64,000 nucleotides of DNA, taken from the NCBI RefSeq assembly GCF_900106845.1, contig NZ_LT629850.1, positions 1,849,478 to 1,913,477 of the forward strand, given 5' to 3'. This document shows, piece after piece, positions 1-7,719 of this stretch. The stretch comes from Romboutsia timonensis. Its GTDB lineage: Bacteria > Bacillota > Clostridia > Peptostreptococcales > Peptostreptococcaceae. Each line of letters begins with the position of its first letter. The first letter of the stretch is position 1. The translations under genes were made by a program, and so were the position numbers. The notes below the pieces were generated by a model, which made no database searches, was not told the DNA's origin, and was given only the letters and a program-made list of their open reading frames with translations.

Positions 1-8
1 ATAAAATG

Positions 9-60
9 TACCCTATAGAGTAGACAACTAATAAAAAGGTCTACTCTATAGGGTATTTTT
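9..60 (+). terminator. Intrinsic terminator inside the left IS end
   Basis: A perfect 17-bp inverted repeat (9-25 and 39-55, arm TACCCTATAGAGTAGAC) with a 13-nt loop is followed by TTTTT. It lies between the IS tip and orfA, so it would stop transcription entering from outside before it reaches the transposase. Confidence 0.75.
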
Positions 61-103
61 GTATATAATTAAATAAATAATAATTAGATCGGAGAAAATT
101 TTA

Positions 104-523
104 ATGAGTAAAAAATTATTTACAGAACAGGAAATAATAATATTAAAACAAAACAAATACATTAAGAAAGTAAGTTCGAAAGGTATTACCTATACCGATG
201 AATTTAAAAAAATATTTATAAATGAAAGTATCAATGGTAAACTTCCTAGAATAATATTTGAAGAGTGTGGCTTCAATATCGATATTATAGGCATGCAAAG
301 GATTAAATCTTCTGCTAGCAGATGGCGTACGGCCTTTAAAAATGGCGGAGCTATAAAACTTACAGATACTCGCAAATACAATACTGGAAGACCTATTGAG
401 AAAGATCTTTCAATAGAAGAAAAATACAAAAAACTAGAAGCTAAAATGAAGTTACTTCAAGCTGAAAATGAATTACTAAAAAAGTTAGATATGATAGAAA
501 GGAGAGTGTTAAAGAAGAAGTAA
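104..523 (+). CDS. IS3-family transposase OrfA (helix-turn-helix subunit)
   Basis: This is the N-terminal half of an IS3-type transposase, 139 residues. It is Lys-rich, with a DNA-binding helix-turn-helix region around residues 20-80 and a C-terminal leucine-zipper-like segment (residues ~105-130) that normally drives multimerisation. It closely resembles the first third of the fused transposase at 6153-7478. It ends in ...RRVLKKK and is followed in the -1 frame by orfB. The reading frame is intact. Confidence 0.9.
   Translation: MSKKLFTEQEIIILKQNKYIKKVSSKGITYTDEFKKIFINESINGKLPRIIFEECGFNIDIIGMQRIKSSASRWRTAFKNGGAIKLTDTRKYNTGRPIEKDLSIEEKYKKLEAKMKLLQAENELLKKLDMIERRVLKKK
498..523 (+). promoter_or_regulatory. 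Probable programmed -1 frameshift site between orfA and orfB
   Basis: AAAGGAG (498-504) sits just ahead of the A-rich run AAAGAAGAAG (511-520), directly before the orfA stop TAA (521-523). The -1 frame is open across the overlap and continues into orfB. IS3 elements commonly use an internal Shine-Dalgarno-like sequence upstream of an A-rich slippery stretch to make the OrfAB transposase. The exact slip codon is not certain. Confidence 0.6.
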
Positions 524-588
524 GTTTATTTTCTTGTGAAAAATATGAGATTATTAAGTCTACAATAAAAAAATATAAACTTAAAAAT

Positions 589-1434
589 ATGATAAGTTAT
601 TTATGTAAAGTTGCAGGTGTATCACGTTCTGGGTATTATAAATACTTCTCATCAGAAAGCAAGGATTTAAGAAAATCAAGAGAAGATAAAGATATTTTAT
701 CAAAAGAAAATGTATTAAAAGCTTTTAACTTTAAAGGACGTAAAAAAGGTGCAAGACAAATAAAAATGGTTTTAAAAGATAGATTTAATATAATATATAA
801 TTTAAAGCGTATTAGGAGAATAATGAAAAAATATGGAATAGTTTGCCCGTATAGAAAAGCGAATCCTTACAGACGTATGATGAAAGCAAGTAAAGAGCAT
901 ACTATTGTTTCTAATTTCATAAACAGAGAATTTAAGCAAGATATACCATATAAAGTGCTATTAACAGATATTACATATTTAAGTTATAAAAATGGAAAAA
1001 AAGCATACTTGTCTACAATAAAAGACTCCTCTACAAATGAAATATTAGCTCATTATGTCTCAGATAACCTACGGTTAGATATTGTTTTAAATACACTAGA
1101 AAAACTTAAGTCAAATGTGAATTTAAAACTCCATAGCGAAGCTATTTTACACTCAGATCAAGGTGTTCATTACACGAGTCCTAAATTTCAAAAGCAAGTA
1201 CAGCAATTAGGTTTAAAACAATCTATGTCAAGGAGAGGCAATTGCTGGGACAATGCTCCACAAGAATCATTCTTTGGGCATTTTAAAGATGAAGTTATTC
1301 TTAGCAAATGTAGTACATTAGAAGAAGTGATAAAAGAAATAGATGATTATATGGATTACTATAATAATTATAGATATCAATGGAATTTAAGCAAGATGAC
1401 TCCTGTTCAGTACAGAAATCATCTTGTTTCTTAG
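589..1434 (+). CDS. IS3-family transposase OrfB (DDE integrase domain)
   Basis: This is the catalytic part of the transposase. The DDE residues lie in LLTDITYL (first Asp), HSDQGVHYTS (second Asp) and NAPQESFFGH (Glu), all present. The first ATG of this frame is at 589, but the frame is open upstream through the end of orfA, so the functional protein is probably an OrfAB fusion made by -1 frameshifting. No strong ribosome binding site precedes 589. It ends 43 bp before the right IS tip, as usual for the family. Confidence 0.9.
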   Translation: MISYLCKVAGVSRSGYYKYFSSESKDLRKSREDKDILSKENVLKAFNFKGRKKGARQIKMVLKDRFNIIYNLKRIRRIMKKYGIVCPYRKANPYRRMMKASKEHTIVSNFINREFKQDIPYKVLLTDITYLSYKNGKKAYLSTIKDSSTNEILAHYVSDNLRLDIVLNTLEKLKSNVNLKLHSEAILHSDQGVHYTSPKFQKQVQQLGLKQSMSRRGNCWDNAPQESFFGHFKDEVILSKCSTLEEVIKEIDDYMDYYNNYRYQWNLSKMTPVQYRNHLVS

Positions 1435-1537
1435 AAATACCTTTTTTTAAATTGTCCTTGACAAAGGGTACACTTTAAATATTTTATGACTCTTTTATTT
1501 ATATTATATATCTTTATATACTTTTTAAATATTAGTT

Positions 1538-1738
1538 TTATCTATGCTTTAAATATACCTTATATATTTTTATTTCATCATCTTCTCTTACAAATACTTC
1601 ATACTCATTATAATGAGCATTATATGGCTTTATAAATTTACAGTCTATTACATAGTCATTATCTTCTAACTCTAATAACTCTATATCCTTTAGAAACTTT
1701 CTATCTAATAATTCCTTTAACCTTTTAATATATATCAC
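1538..1738 (-). CDS. Small hypothetical protein (about 62-66 aa), start uncertain
   Basis: I do not recognise a family. It is a soluble protein of alternating acidic and basic residues, without membrane segment or signal peptide. A GTG at 1738 can start it, but the sequence AGGTGAT that contains this GTG looks like the ribosome binding site itself. Six nt after AGGTG an ATT codon (1724-1726) would give a natural (M)KRLKELL... N-terminus, as in the gene at 13012-13428. It lies between the IS and the amylase gene on the amylase strand. Confidence 0.55.
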   Translation of the reverse strand: MIYIKRLKELLDRKFLKDIELLELEDNDYVIDCKFIKPYNAHYNEYEVFVREDDEIKIYKVYLKHR

Positions 1739-1786
1739 CTATCTCTTACTTAAATATGTTAATCATAATCTATATTAAACTTTAAT

Positions 1787-3610
1787 TTAATTCTTTATTA
1801 TTAAATATTTATATGGATTTAGTGTAAGCTTTGATTCTAGGTTTACGTAAACTTCATTAAATAGATCATATACTTTCTTATCTTTTAAGTAATCAGGAAG
1901 ATCTATAGTTTTTTCAAAGTCATTATTATTAATTATTATACTTATATTTTCTTTTTTAACTATTATAAAATTATCTTTTGCTAGTACCCATTCATTATTT
2001 ACTAACTTAAATTCACTATATCTTTTTCTTAAACTTATAATCTTTTTCATAAATGTAAGTATTTCTTTATCTTGCTTATCTTCATCCCACACCATACATT
2101 CACGTTGACCTTCACAGTCTTTAGTTTGTACTCCAGTCATACCAACTTCATCTCCGTAGTATATACACGGTGCACCTGATTGAGTAAACATAAATAAATA
2201 TGCTAACTTAAATTTATCCTTATTATTATTGCAATATGAAAGTACCCTAGTTGTATCATGACTTCCAAGTAAATTAAATCCAGATTCAATAGTTTGCATT
2301 TGATAATTTGATACTATATCGTTTAATCTATATTTAAACTCAATTTCATCTATTTCATTTGTACAGAAAAACTTTATTAAAGCATCTGCAAATGGATAAT
2401 TCATTACAGCATCAAATTGATCTCCCATTAGCCAAGGCAAGCTATTGTGCCATATTTCACCTAATATATATACATCAGACTTTATCTTTTTTACTTCTTT
2501 TCTAAATTGCCTCCAAAAACTATGGTCAACTTCGTTTGATACATCTAATCTCCATGCATCTATATCAAACTCTTTTATAAAGTATCTTCCTACCTCTAAT
2601 AAATACTCTATAACCTCTTCATTTTCTGTATTTAATTTTGGCATTTCAGCAACACATGAAAATGTCTCATAAGGAATGTTTTTTGAGTCTATTTTATTAA
2701 GTGGTGTGTCTACTTTATTAATGTCTTTTATATAAAACCAGTCTTTATACTTTGATTTTTCTTTATTTTTTATAACATCCTGCCATTGTTTAGAGTAATA
2801 TCCTATATGATTAAATACTGCATCGAGCATTATTTTCATACCTCTTTTGTGAGCCTCTTTTACTAATTTTTTTAGTGTTTTTTTATCTCCCAAATGAGGA
2901 TCTATTTTCATATAGTCTATTGTATCATATCTATGATTGGTATGACCCATGGTTATTGGACAAAAATATAATCCAGTTACTCCTAAGTCTTTTAAATAAT
3001 CTAAGTGGTCTATAACTCCTTGTAAATCTCCTCCCATGAAGTTATCATTAGTTGGAGGTGTTCCCCAAGTTTTTGTATCTTTAGGATTTATGCTTTCATC
3101 TCCATTTGCAAATCTATCAGGAAATATCTGATACCAAACAGTATCTTTAACCCAACTTGGTATTTTAAGTACATCTATTTTATTTAAATATGAATAAGCA
3201 AAAAATGATGATATGTCATTTAATTTCTTTTGATCATCTTCATTCCCTAAATTTATTATATATTTTTCAGTATACAAAAGCTTTTCATCTATACCATCTA
3301 TTATAAAACAGTATCTTGAACGCTTTGTTGGTGGATTGTATTTTGCTATAAAGTAATCAAAATACTCTGTTTCTAATTCCTTCTCCATTTTTATATCACA
3401 ACTTGAAATCCACACTTTTCCACCAGACCCTAAGTTTCCTCCTCCACCTTCTAATTCATCCCAAATATACTGATCTCCTATTCTTAAAAATGCACTTTTA
3501 ACTTCTCCCTTTTTAGCTCTAAGTCTTATATGAAGTGTATTTTCATCATATCCATAACAATAGTTACTTCTTGGTATATGAAGTAATGCTTCTCTTGTTA
3601 TTTTGCTCAT
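1787..3610 (-). CDS. GH13 alpha-amylase family protein (neopullulanase/cyclomaltodextrinase type)
   Basis: The 607-residue protein hydrolyses alpha-1,4 (possibly alpha-1,6) glucosidic bonds in maltodextrins. An N-terminal immunoglobulin-like domain (about 1-125) is typical of neopullulanases and maltogenic amylases. The (beta/alpha)8 motifs are all present: DAVFNH at 263-268, WRLDVSNE with nucleophile Asp356, GEIWH with acid/base Glu385, and LLGSHDTTR with Asp452. There is no signal peptide, so it should act on imported dextrins in the cytoplasm. The start has a good site (GGGGAGA) 6 nt upstream. It stands alone. Confidence 0.9.
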   Translation of the reverse strand: MSKITREALLHIPRSNYCYGYDENTLHIRLRAKKGEVKSAFLRIGDQYIWDELEGGGGNLGSGGKVWISSCDIKMEKELETEYFDYFIAKYNPPTKRSRYCFIIDGIDEKLLYTEKYIINLGNEDDQKKLNDISSFFAYSYLNKIDVLKIPSWVKDTVWYQIFPDRFANGDESINPKDTKTWGTPPTNDNFMGGDLQGVIDHLDYLKDLGVTGLYFCPITMGHTNHRYDTIDYMKIDPHLGDKKTLKKLVKEAHKRGMKIMLDAVFNHIGYYSKQWQDVIKNKEKSKYKDWFYIKDINKVDTPLNKIDSKNIPYETFSCVAEMPKLNTENEEVIEYLLEVGRYFIKEFDIDAWRLDVSNEVDHSFWRQFRKEVKKIKSDVYILGEIWHNSLPWLMGDQFDAVMNYPFADALIKFFCTNEIDEIEFKYRLNDIVSNYQMQTIESGFNLLGSHDTTRVLSYCNNNKDKFKLAYLFMFTQSGAPCIYYGDEVGMTGVQTKDCEGQRECMVWDEDKQDKEILTFMKKIISLRKRYSEFKLVNNEWVLAKDNFIIVKKENISIIINNNDFEKTIDLPDYLKDKKVYDLFNEVYVNLESKLTLNPYKYLIIKN

Positions 3611-3820
3611 AAAAAATCTCCCCTATCTATCCATTATAAAATAAATTATATACTTATTTTAGTGCATATGGTATTAATTTAATATTAAAAAAACTTTTTT
3701 ATGTTTTATGCTTATATAAATATTTATGTACTCATAATATTTATATTTTAAATGATTTCAATGACAATATTATATTATTTATCATTTCTAAATTATATAA
3801 TTTACTTATACATAAAAATA

Positions 3821-3842
3821 AAGCTAGACATATGCCTAGCTT
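3821..3842 (-). terminator. Terminator hairpin at the end of bioY
   Basis: The inverted repeat AAGCTAG / CTAGCTT overlaps the bioY stop codon; on the minus strand it is followed by TATTTTTAT. Confidence 0.6.
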
Positions 3843-4378
3843 GTTTCTATACTATATCCGAAATTAACTCTTCTTAATATACTTTTCCCAACTAAAGTAG
3901 CAAGACTTAATTTTATAATATCTACAATTATAAATGGTGCTACACATATTGTAAGACCTTTTATAAAATCTGAATTAGTCACTATACAAAATTGAAGCGT
4001 ACCTATTATATAACTTATTAATAAAGAACATATCATCCCAAACATAATTCCAATTGTAGATTTAAACTTTTCAGAAAAATAACCTACTATAAATGCTATT
4101 ATTGGAAATGATAATATAAATCCACCTGTAGGACCTAATATTATACCTATCCCACCACTAAACTGTGCAAATACAGGTAATCCTATTGTACCTAATAATA
4201 CATATATAATTTGAGATATAAATCCTAATCGCTTACCTAAAACTAAACCACATAAAGCCACTGCAAATACTTGCATAGTAAGTGGCACTGCTGGAAGTGG
4301 TATAGATATTTGAGTTAATATTGCTGTTAAGCTCGCAAATATTGAACATATTACTAATTCCTTAGTTTTTAATTTCAT
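3836..4378 (-). CDS. bioY: BioY, biotin-specific S component of an ECF transporter
   Basis: The 180-residue membrane protein has about six hydrophobic segments and family-typical stretches (KTKELVICSIFASLTAIL near the N-terminus; LGPTGGFILSF around 85; a final IIKLSLATLVGK). BioY captures biotin and works with the shared EcfA/EcfT energising module, which is not in this window. The start follows AGGGGGG by 6 nt. A BirA-type operator lies directly upstream, so expression should fall when biotin is abundant. It is monocistronic. Confidence 0.93.
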   Translation of the reverse strand: MKLKTKELVICSIFASLTAILTQISIPLPAVPLTMQVFAVALCGLVLGKRLGFISQIIYVLLGTIGLPVFAQFSGGIGIILGPTGGFILSFPIIAFIVGYFSEKFKSTIGIMFGMICSLLISYIIGTLQFCIVTNSDFIKGLTICVAPFIIVDIIKLSLATLVGKSILRRVNFGYSIETS

Positions 4379-4392
4379 ATGTACCCCCCTTT

Positions 4393-4424
4393 TTGTAAAC
4401 CTATCTTTTATTTATGGTTTACAA
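4393..4424 (-). promoter_or_regulatory. BirA (biotin repressor) operator upstream of bioY
   Basis: Two perfect half-sites, TTGTAAACC (4393-4401) and GGTTTACAA (4416-4424), are separated by 14 nt. This matches the known Firmicute BirA box of inverted 9-mers with a 14-16 nt spacer. It sits just downstream of the -10 element. Confidence 0.9.
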
Positions 4425-4428
4425 TTCA

Positions 4429-4456
4429 ATTATATTCTTTATTTTTACAAAGTCAA
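4429..4456 (-). promoter_or_regulatory. Sigma-A-type promoter of bioY
   Basis: On the minus strand TTGACT (4456-4451) and TATAAT (4434-4429) are spaced by 16 nt, directly upstream of the BirA operator. Confidence 0.7.
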
Positions 4457-4701
4457 TTAAATTTAAGTTTAGATACATAATATTAATGTATTTTTATTGT
4501 TTTTATATTATTTTTTAATCATTTAAATATTGTTTCATTGTGTAATATCGATAAAATTCTAAGTAATCATGTATAATTATTTCTTCTAGTTTTTTCTAAA
4601 TAAAGTTTTATAAGTGTATTTTCATTTATTATAGCTATCATACACCTACGTTCAAAAATAATATTATTGTATTATTTTGTTCAGCTATTTTTTATAATAC
4701 A
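4457..4701. other. Intergenic stretch with no recognised feature
   Basis: AT-rich DNA between the bioY promoter and the cfa terminator. I see no supported gene, RNA or repeat in it. Confidence 0.5.
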
Positions 4702-4738
4702 AAAGTGCTTCTTATTAAATAAATCAAGAAGCACCTTT
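4702..4738 (-). terminator. Terminator downstream of cfa
   Basis: GTGCTTCTT (4705-4713) pairs with AAGAAGCAC (4726-4734), flanked by A and T runs on both sides. Confidence 0.75.
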
Positions 4739-4811
4739 TAATATATATGTATTTTATAAACAGTTAATTTAATAATATATACCTTAACTAATAATTTTAA
4801 TAAATATCTAT

Positions 4812-5990
4812 TTATCTATATAAGTAATCCCTTGTTAAAGGGTTTGAGTTATTAACTCCATTAGTAAATACTATTTGATGAAGATCTATGACACCAGTGT
4901 TAAAGCAAGCTGCACAAGAATATAAATACATAGTCCACATTCTAACAAATCTTTCATCAAACATTTCTCTAACTGTATCTATATTATTTTCAAAGTTTTC
5001 AGCCCATTTAAGTAGAGTTTTCATATAATGTGTTCTTAAGCTTTCTATATCAGTAGTGTAGAATTTATAGTCTGCCGATAAGGATACTATTTCTCTTAAA
5101 CTTGGTATAACTCCTCCAGGGAATATGTATTTTCTCATCCAAGCATCTCCTTCTGATTCAACTAACCCACTTATATAATGAAGTACAAATATACCTTCTT
5201 TTTTAAGTACTTTCGATACATTTCTCATAAATAAATCATAATTAGGTCTGCCTACATGCTCAAGCATACCAACACTTACAACTCTATCAAAAGATAACCC
5301 TGACTTTTCAAGTTCTCTATAATCCATAAGCTTTACATCTAAGTAATCTTGTAGATTTTCCTCTTCAATTCTACTTTTAAACTTTTTATATTGTTCTTCA
5401 CTTAAAGTAATTCCTAATCCTTTTACTTTATAATTTTTAGCAGCTTCTATAAGAAGTGATCCCCAGCCACAACCTATATCTAATAAGCTTTGACCTTCTT
5501 TTAGATTTAATTTTTTAAGTAAGTGATGAATTTTATTCATTTGTGCATCATATAAAGAGTCATTTTCATTTTTGAAATATCCACATGAATAACTCATAGT
5601 ATCATCTAGCCACAAGCTATAAAAATCATTTCCTAAATCATAATGATATGATACTTCTTCTTTTTGCTTTTTTTGAGATGTTAAATTAGAAAATATTTTT
5701 GGCAATCCCTTAAAGTCTGTAGGAAATTTACTTTTATACTTTAATACTGTATTTAGCATAGTTAAAAAATCGCCTTCAACTTGTAGATTCCCATCCATAT
5801 ATGCTTCTCCAAATGCTAATGTTGCACTTGATAGTAATTCCTTTTTAGGTATTGGTTTATTTAAAGTAACCTTAAATAAAGGCTCATCTTGTCCAACTTT
5901 AATTTCTTCTTCATCCCATAACTTAACTGAAAATGATTCTTCTTCAAAGTTGTTTAAAAAAGATTTTATAAATATTTTATCAACACTCAT
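4812..5990 (-). CDS. cfa: Cyclopropane-fatty-acyl-phospholipid synthase
   Basis: The enzyme transfers a methylene group from S-adenosylmethionine onto unsaturated acyl chains of membrane phospholipids. The SAM motif LDIGCGWGS is present, followed by conserved stretches such as SVGMLEHVG, and the N-terminal lipid-binding domain is present; about 392 residues is the usual length. An in-frame ATG exists at 6011, but ACAAGGAG inside that extension lies 9 nt before the ATG at 5990, which gives MSVDKIF..., so 5990 is chosen. It is monocistronic. The insertion at 6112 lies in its upstream region. Confidence 0.92.
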   Translation of the reverse strand: MSVDKIFIKSFLNNFEEESFSVKLWDEEEIKVGQDEPLFKVTLNKPIPKKELLSSATLAFGEAYMDGNLQVEGDFLTMLNTVLKYKSKFPTDFKGLPKIFSNLTSQKKQKEEVSYHYDLGNDFYSLWLDDTMSYSCGYFKNENDSLYDAQMNKIHHLLKKLNLKEGQSLLDIGCGWGSLLIEAAKNYKVKGLGITLSEEQYKKFKSRIEEENLQDYLDVKLMDYRELEKSGLSFDRVVSVGMLEHVGRPNYDLFMRNVSKVLKKEGIFVLHYISGLVESEGDAWMRKYIFPGGVIPSLREIVSLSADYKFYTTDIESLRTHYMKTLLKWAENFENNIDTVREMFDERFVRMWTMYLYSCAACFNTGVIDLHQIVFTNGVNNSNPLTRDYLYR

Positions 5991-6087
5991 ATTAACTACT
6001 CCTTGTACCAATCTCTTACACTAAAATATAATTTATAAACTATATCTATTTTTTCCAAATAATTACTATCTATTCCTAAATTTACAT

Positions 6088-6111
6088 AAAAAAAAGTAGT
6101 GAGGATTACTC
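6088..6111. terminator. Left half of a terminator hairpin split by an IS
   Basis: An A-run then the arm GTAGTGAGGA (6096-6105), followed by TTACTC (6106-6111). The matching arm is at 7576-7585 on the other side of the IS. Rejoined, the two give a perfect 10-bp stem with loop TTAC flanked by A and T runs. Confidence 0.8.
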
Positions 6112-6152
6112 TAAAATGGACCCTTTGTCAAGTACACTAGAAAAAAGGGTTC

Positions 6153-7478
6153 TTAAGAAGTTACTAAAAGCTGATTCCTGTATTGCACAGGAGTCAGCTT
6201 TTTTAAATTCCACTGGCAACGTTCATTATTGTAATAATCCATGTAATCATCTATCAATATTTTAAGTTCTTCTATTGTTTCACAGCTTTTATAATCAATT
6301 TCATCCTTCATATGTCCGAAGAATGATTCTTGCGGAGCATTATCCCAACAATTGCCTCTACGAGACATAGATTGACCCAAGTTATATTTTTTAAGCAATT
6401 TTTGAAAGATTGGACTTGTATAATGAGAGCCTTGGTCAGAATGAATAAATGCATCTTTATGTAATTTAAATGACTTTAGTTTAACTAATTTATTTATAGT
6501 TTCAGTTACAATATCTATAGCTAAGTTATTAGAAAGATTATAGGCTAATATTTCATTTGTTGATGAATCTTTTATTGTAGATAAATATGCCATCTTATTA
6601 TTGCCGTACGGCATATATGTAATATCAGTTAACATTACCTTACCAGGTATGTTTTGCTTAAATTCTCTATTTAGTCTATTAAGAGCTACTCTATGCTCCT
6701 TTGTAGCCTTAGCAATACGCTTATATGGATTAGCTTTACGTATAGGACAAGTAATATTATATTTTCTCATAATTCTTTGGATTTTCTTTCTATTCATTAT
6801 AATATTGAATTTATTTTCTAATACCATTTTTATAGACCTAGATCCTTTCTTATATCCACGATAGTTAAATGCTTTTAAGATAATTTCTTTAGATATAAGA
6901 TCTTTATTTTCCTTTATACTTCTAGTCTTAAAATTATTTAAAAAATTATAGTAACCTGAAGTAGAGACATTAGCAATTTTACATAAATGTCTCGTCATGT
7001 TTTTAAGATTGAAACTTTGAATTAAATTTTGTATTAGTCTAAATATTTTAGATGCAGGTATTTTCTTATTTATCACCTGCCTTTCTTGCAGCTCTAACTT
7101 TTTTATCAATTCAAGCTCCGCTTTAAGATACTCTATTTCAGCATCTTTCTTAGCGATAATCTCTTCAATAGTTAATTCTCTATTAAGTGTTCTTCCTGAA
7201 TTTAAAGTCCTAGTATCTTCTAAACCTAAAATACCTTTATCGTTATATGCTTTTCTCCATCTTAGACTAGCAGAATCTATACGTTTAATTCCAATTATAT
7301 TAACATCAAATCCTGCATCTTCAAAAATAGCTCTTGAAGTTTTCCCATTCTCATATTCAGCAATAAACTGCAATTTAAACTCATTAGTATAAGTTATACC
7401 TTTAGCAGTTACATTTTTTACATATTTATTTTTAGATAATTCTAATATTTCTTGTTCTGTAAATATTTTTTTACTCAT
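6153..7478 (-). CDS. IS3-family transposase, in-frame OrfAB fusion
   Basis: The 441-residue transposase combines the helix-turn-helix OrfA part (about 1-125) and the DDE integrase part, with the triad in LTDITYMP, HSDQGSHYTS and NAPQESFFGH. Unlike copy 1 there is no frame change at the junction (LQERQVINKKIP), so the fusion needs no frameshift. The start has AGAGGTGAT 6 nt upstream. It appears intact and potentially active. Confidence 0.93.
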   Translation of the reverse strand: MSKKIFTEQEILELSKNKYVKNVTAKGITYTNEFKLQFIAEYENGKTSRAIFEDAGFDVNIIGIKRIDSASLRWRKAYNDKGILGLEDTRTLNSGRTLNRELTIEEIIAKKDAEIEYLKAELELIKKLELQERQVINKKIPASKIFRLIQNLIQSFNLKNMTRHLCKIANVSTSGYYNFLNNFKTRSIKENKDLISKEIILKAFNYRGYKKGSRSIKMVLENKFNIIMNRKKIQRIMRKYNITCPIRKANPYKRIAKATKEHRVALNRLNREFKQNIPGKVMLTDITYMPYGNNKMAYLSTIKDSSTNEILAYNLSNNLAIDIVTETINKLVKLKSFKLHKDAFIHSDQGSHYTSPIFQKLLKKYNLGQSMSRRGNCWDNAPQESFFGHMKDEIDYKSCETIEELKILIDDYMDYYNNERCQWNLKKLTPVQYRNQLLVTS

Positions 7479-7508
7479 CTTATAATCACCTCTTAGTTAA
7501 TATTGTAC

Positions 7509-7564
7509 AAAAAAAGATCCCATATAGACAGACACGCTTTTTCTCGTGTCCACCATATAGGATC
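7509..7564 (-). terminator. Intrinsic terminator inside the left end of IS copy 2
   Basis: On the minus strand an imperfect stem of about 20 bp (7564-7545 with 7536-7516) is followed by seven T residues, just before the transposase ribosome binding site. It is equivalent to the hairpin at 9-60. Confidence 0.75.
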
Positions 7565-7571
7565 CATTTTA

Positions 7572-7592
7572 TTACTCCTCACTACTTTTTTA
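7572..7592. terminator. Right half of the split terminator hairpin
   Basis: TTACTC repeat (7572-7577), then the arm TCCTCACTAC (7576-7585) and a T-run. It is the partner of 6096-6105. It lies downstream of nadK, whose terminator it probably was. Confidence 0.8.
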
Positions 7593-7719
7593 TTGACTAA
7601 TATATTATAATCTAACTATGTTATAAACAACTATAAGCAAATAACACTTTTAATAAATATTTTTATCTAAATATAGTCAATTATATATTCTTTGAAAAAC
7701 AATTAAATAAAATTTTAAT

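Larger units (their letters stand above)
2..1477 (+). mobile_element. IS3-family (IS150-like) insertion sequence, copy 1
   Basis: The element carries two overlapping-frame transposase genes between imperfect terminal repeats. The left tip reads TAAAATGTACCC from base 2; the right tip, read inward from 1477, is TAAAGTGTACCC, one mismatch in 12. The right end contains TTGACA (1458-1463) pointing outward, 14 nt from the tip, as in IS3 elements that build a promoter on circularisation. Only one base of left flank is in the window, so a target duplication cannot be checked. It is related in protein and end sequence to the copy at 6112-7571. Confidence 0.88.
6112..7571 (-). mobile_element. IS3-family insertion sequence, copy 2
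   Basis: The tips are TAAAATGGACCC (from 6112) and, inverted, TAAAATGGATCC (from 7571). The direct repeat TTACTC flanks it at 6106-6111 and 7572-7577. It holds one uninterrupted transposase gene on the minus strand. The outer end downstream of the gene has outward TTGACA (minus strand, 6131-6126), 14 nt from the tip. The element sits exactly in the loop of an older terminator hairpin. Confidence 0.92.

Noticed and set aside
4440-4810. Possible riboswitch upstream of cfa or bioY
   Set aside because: No conserved riboswitch core was recognised. The bioY leader is explained by the BirA operator, and the only strong hairpin is the cfa terminator.
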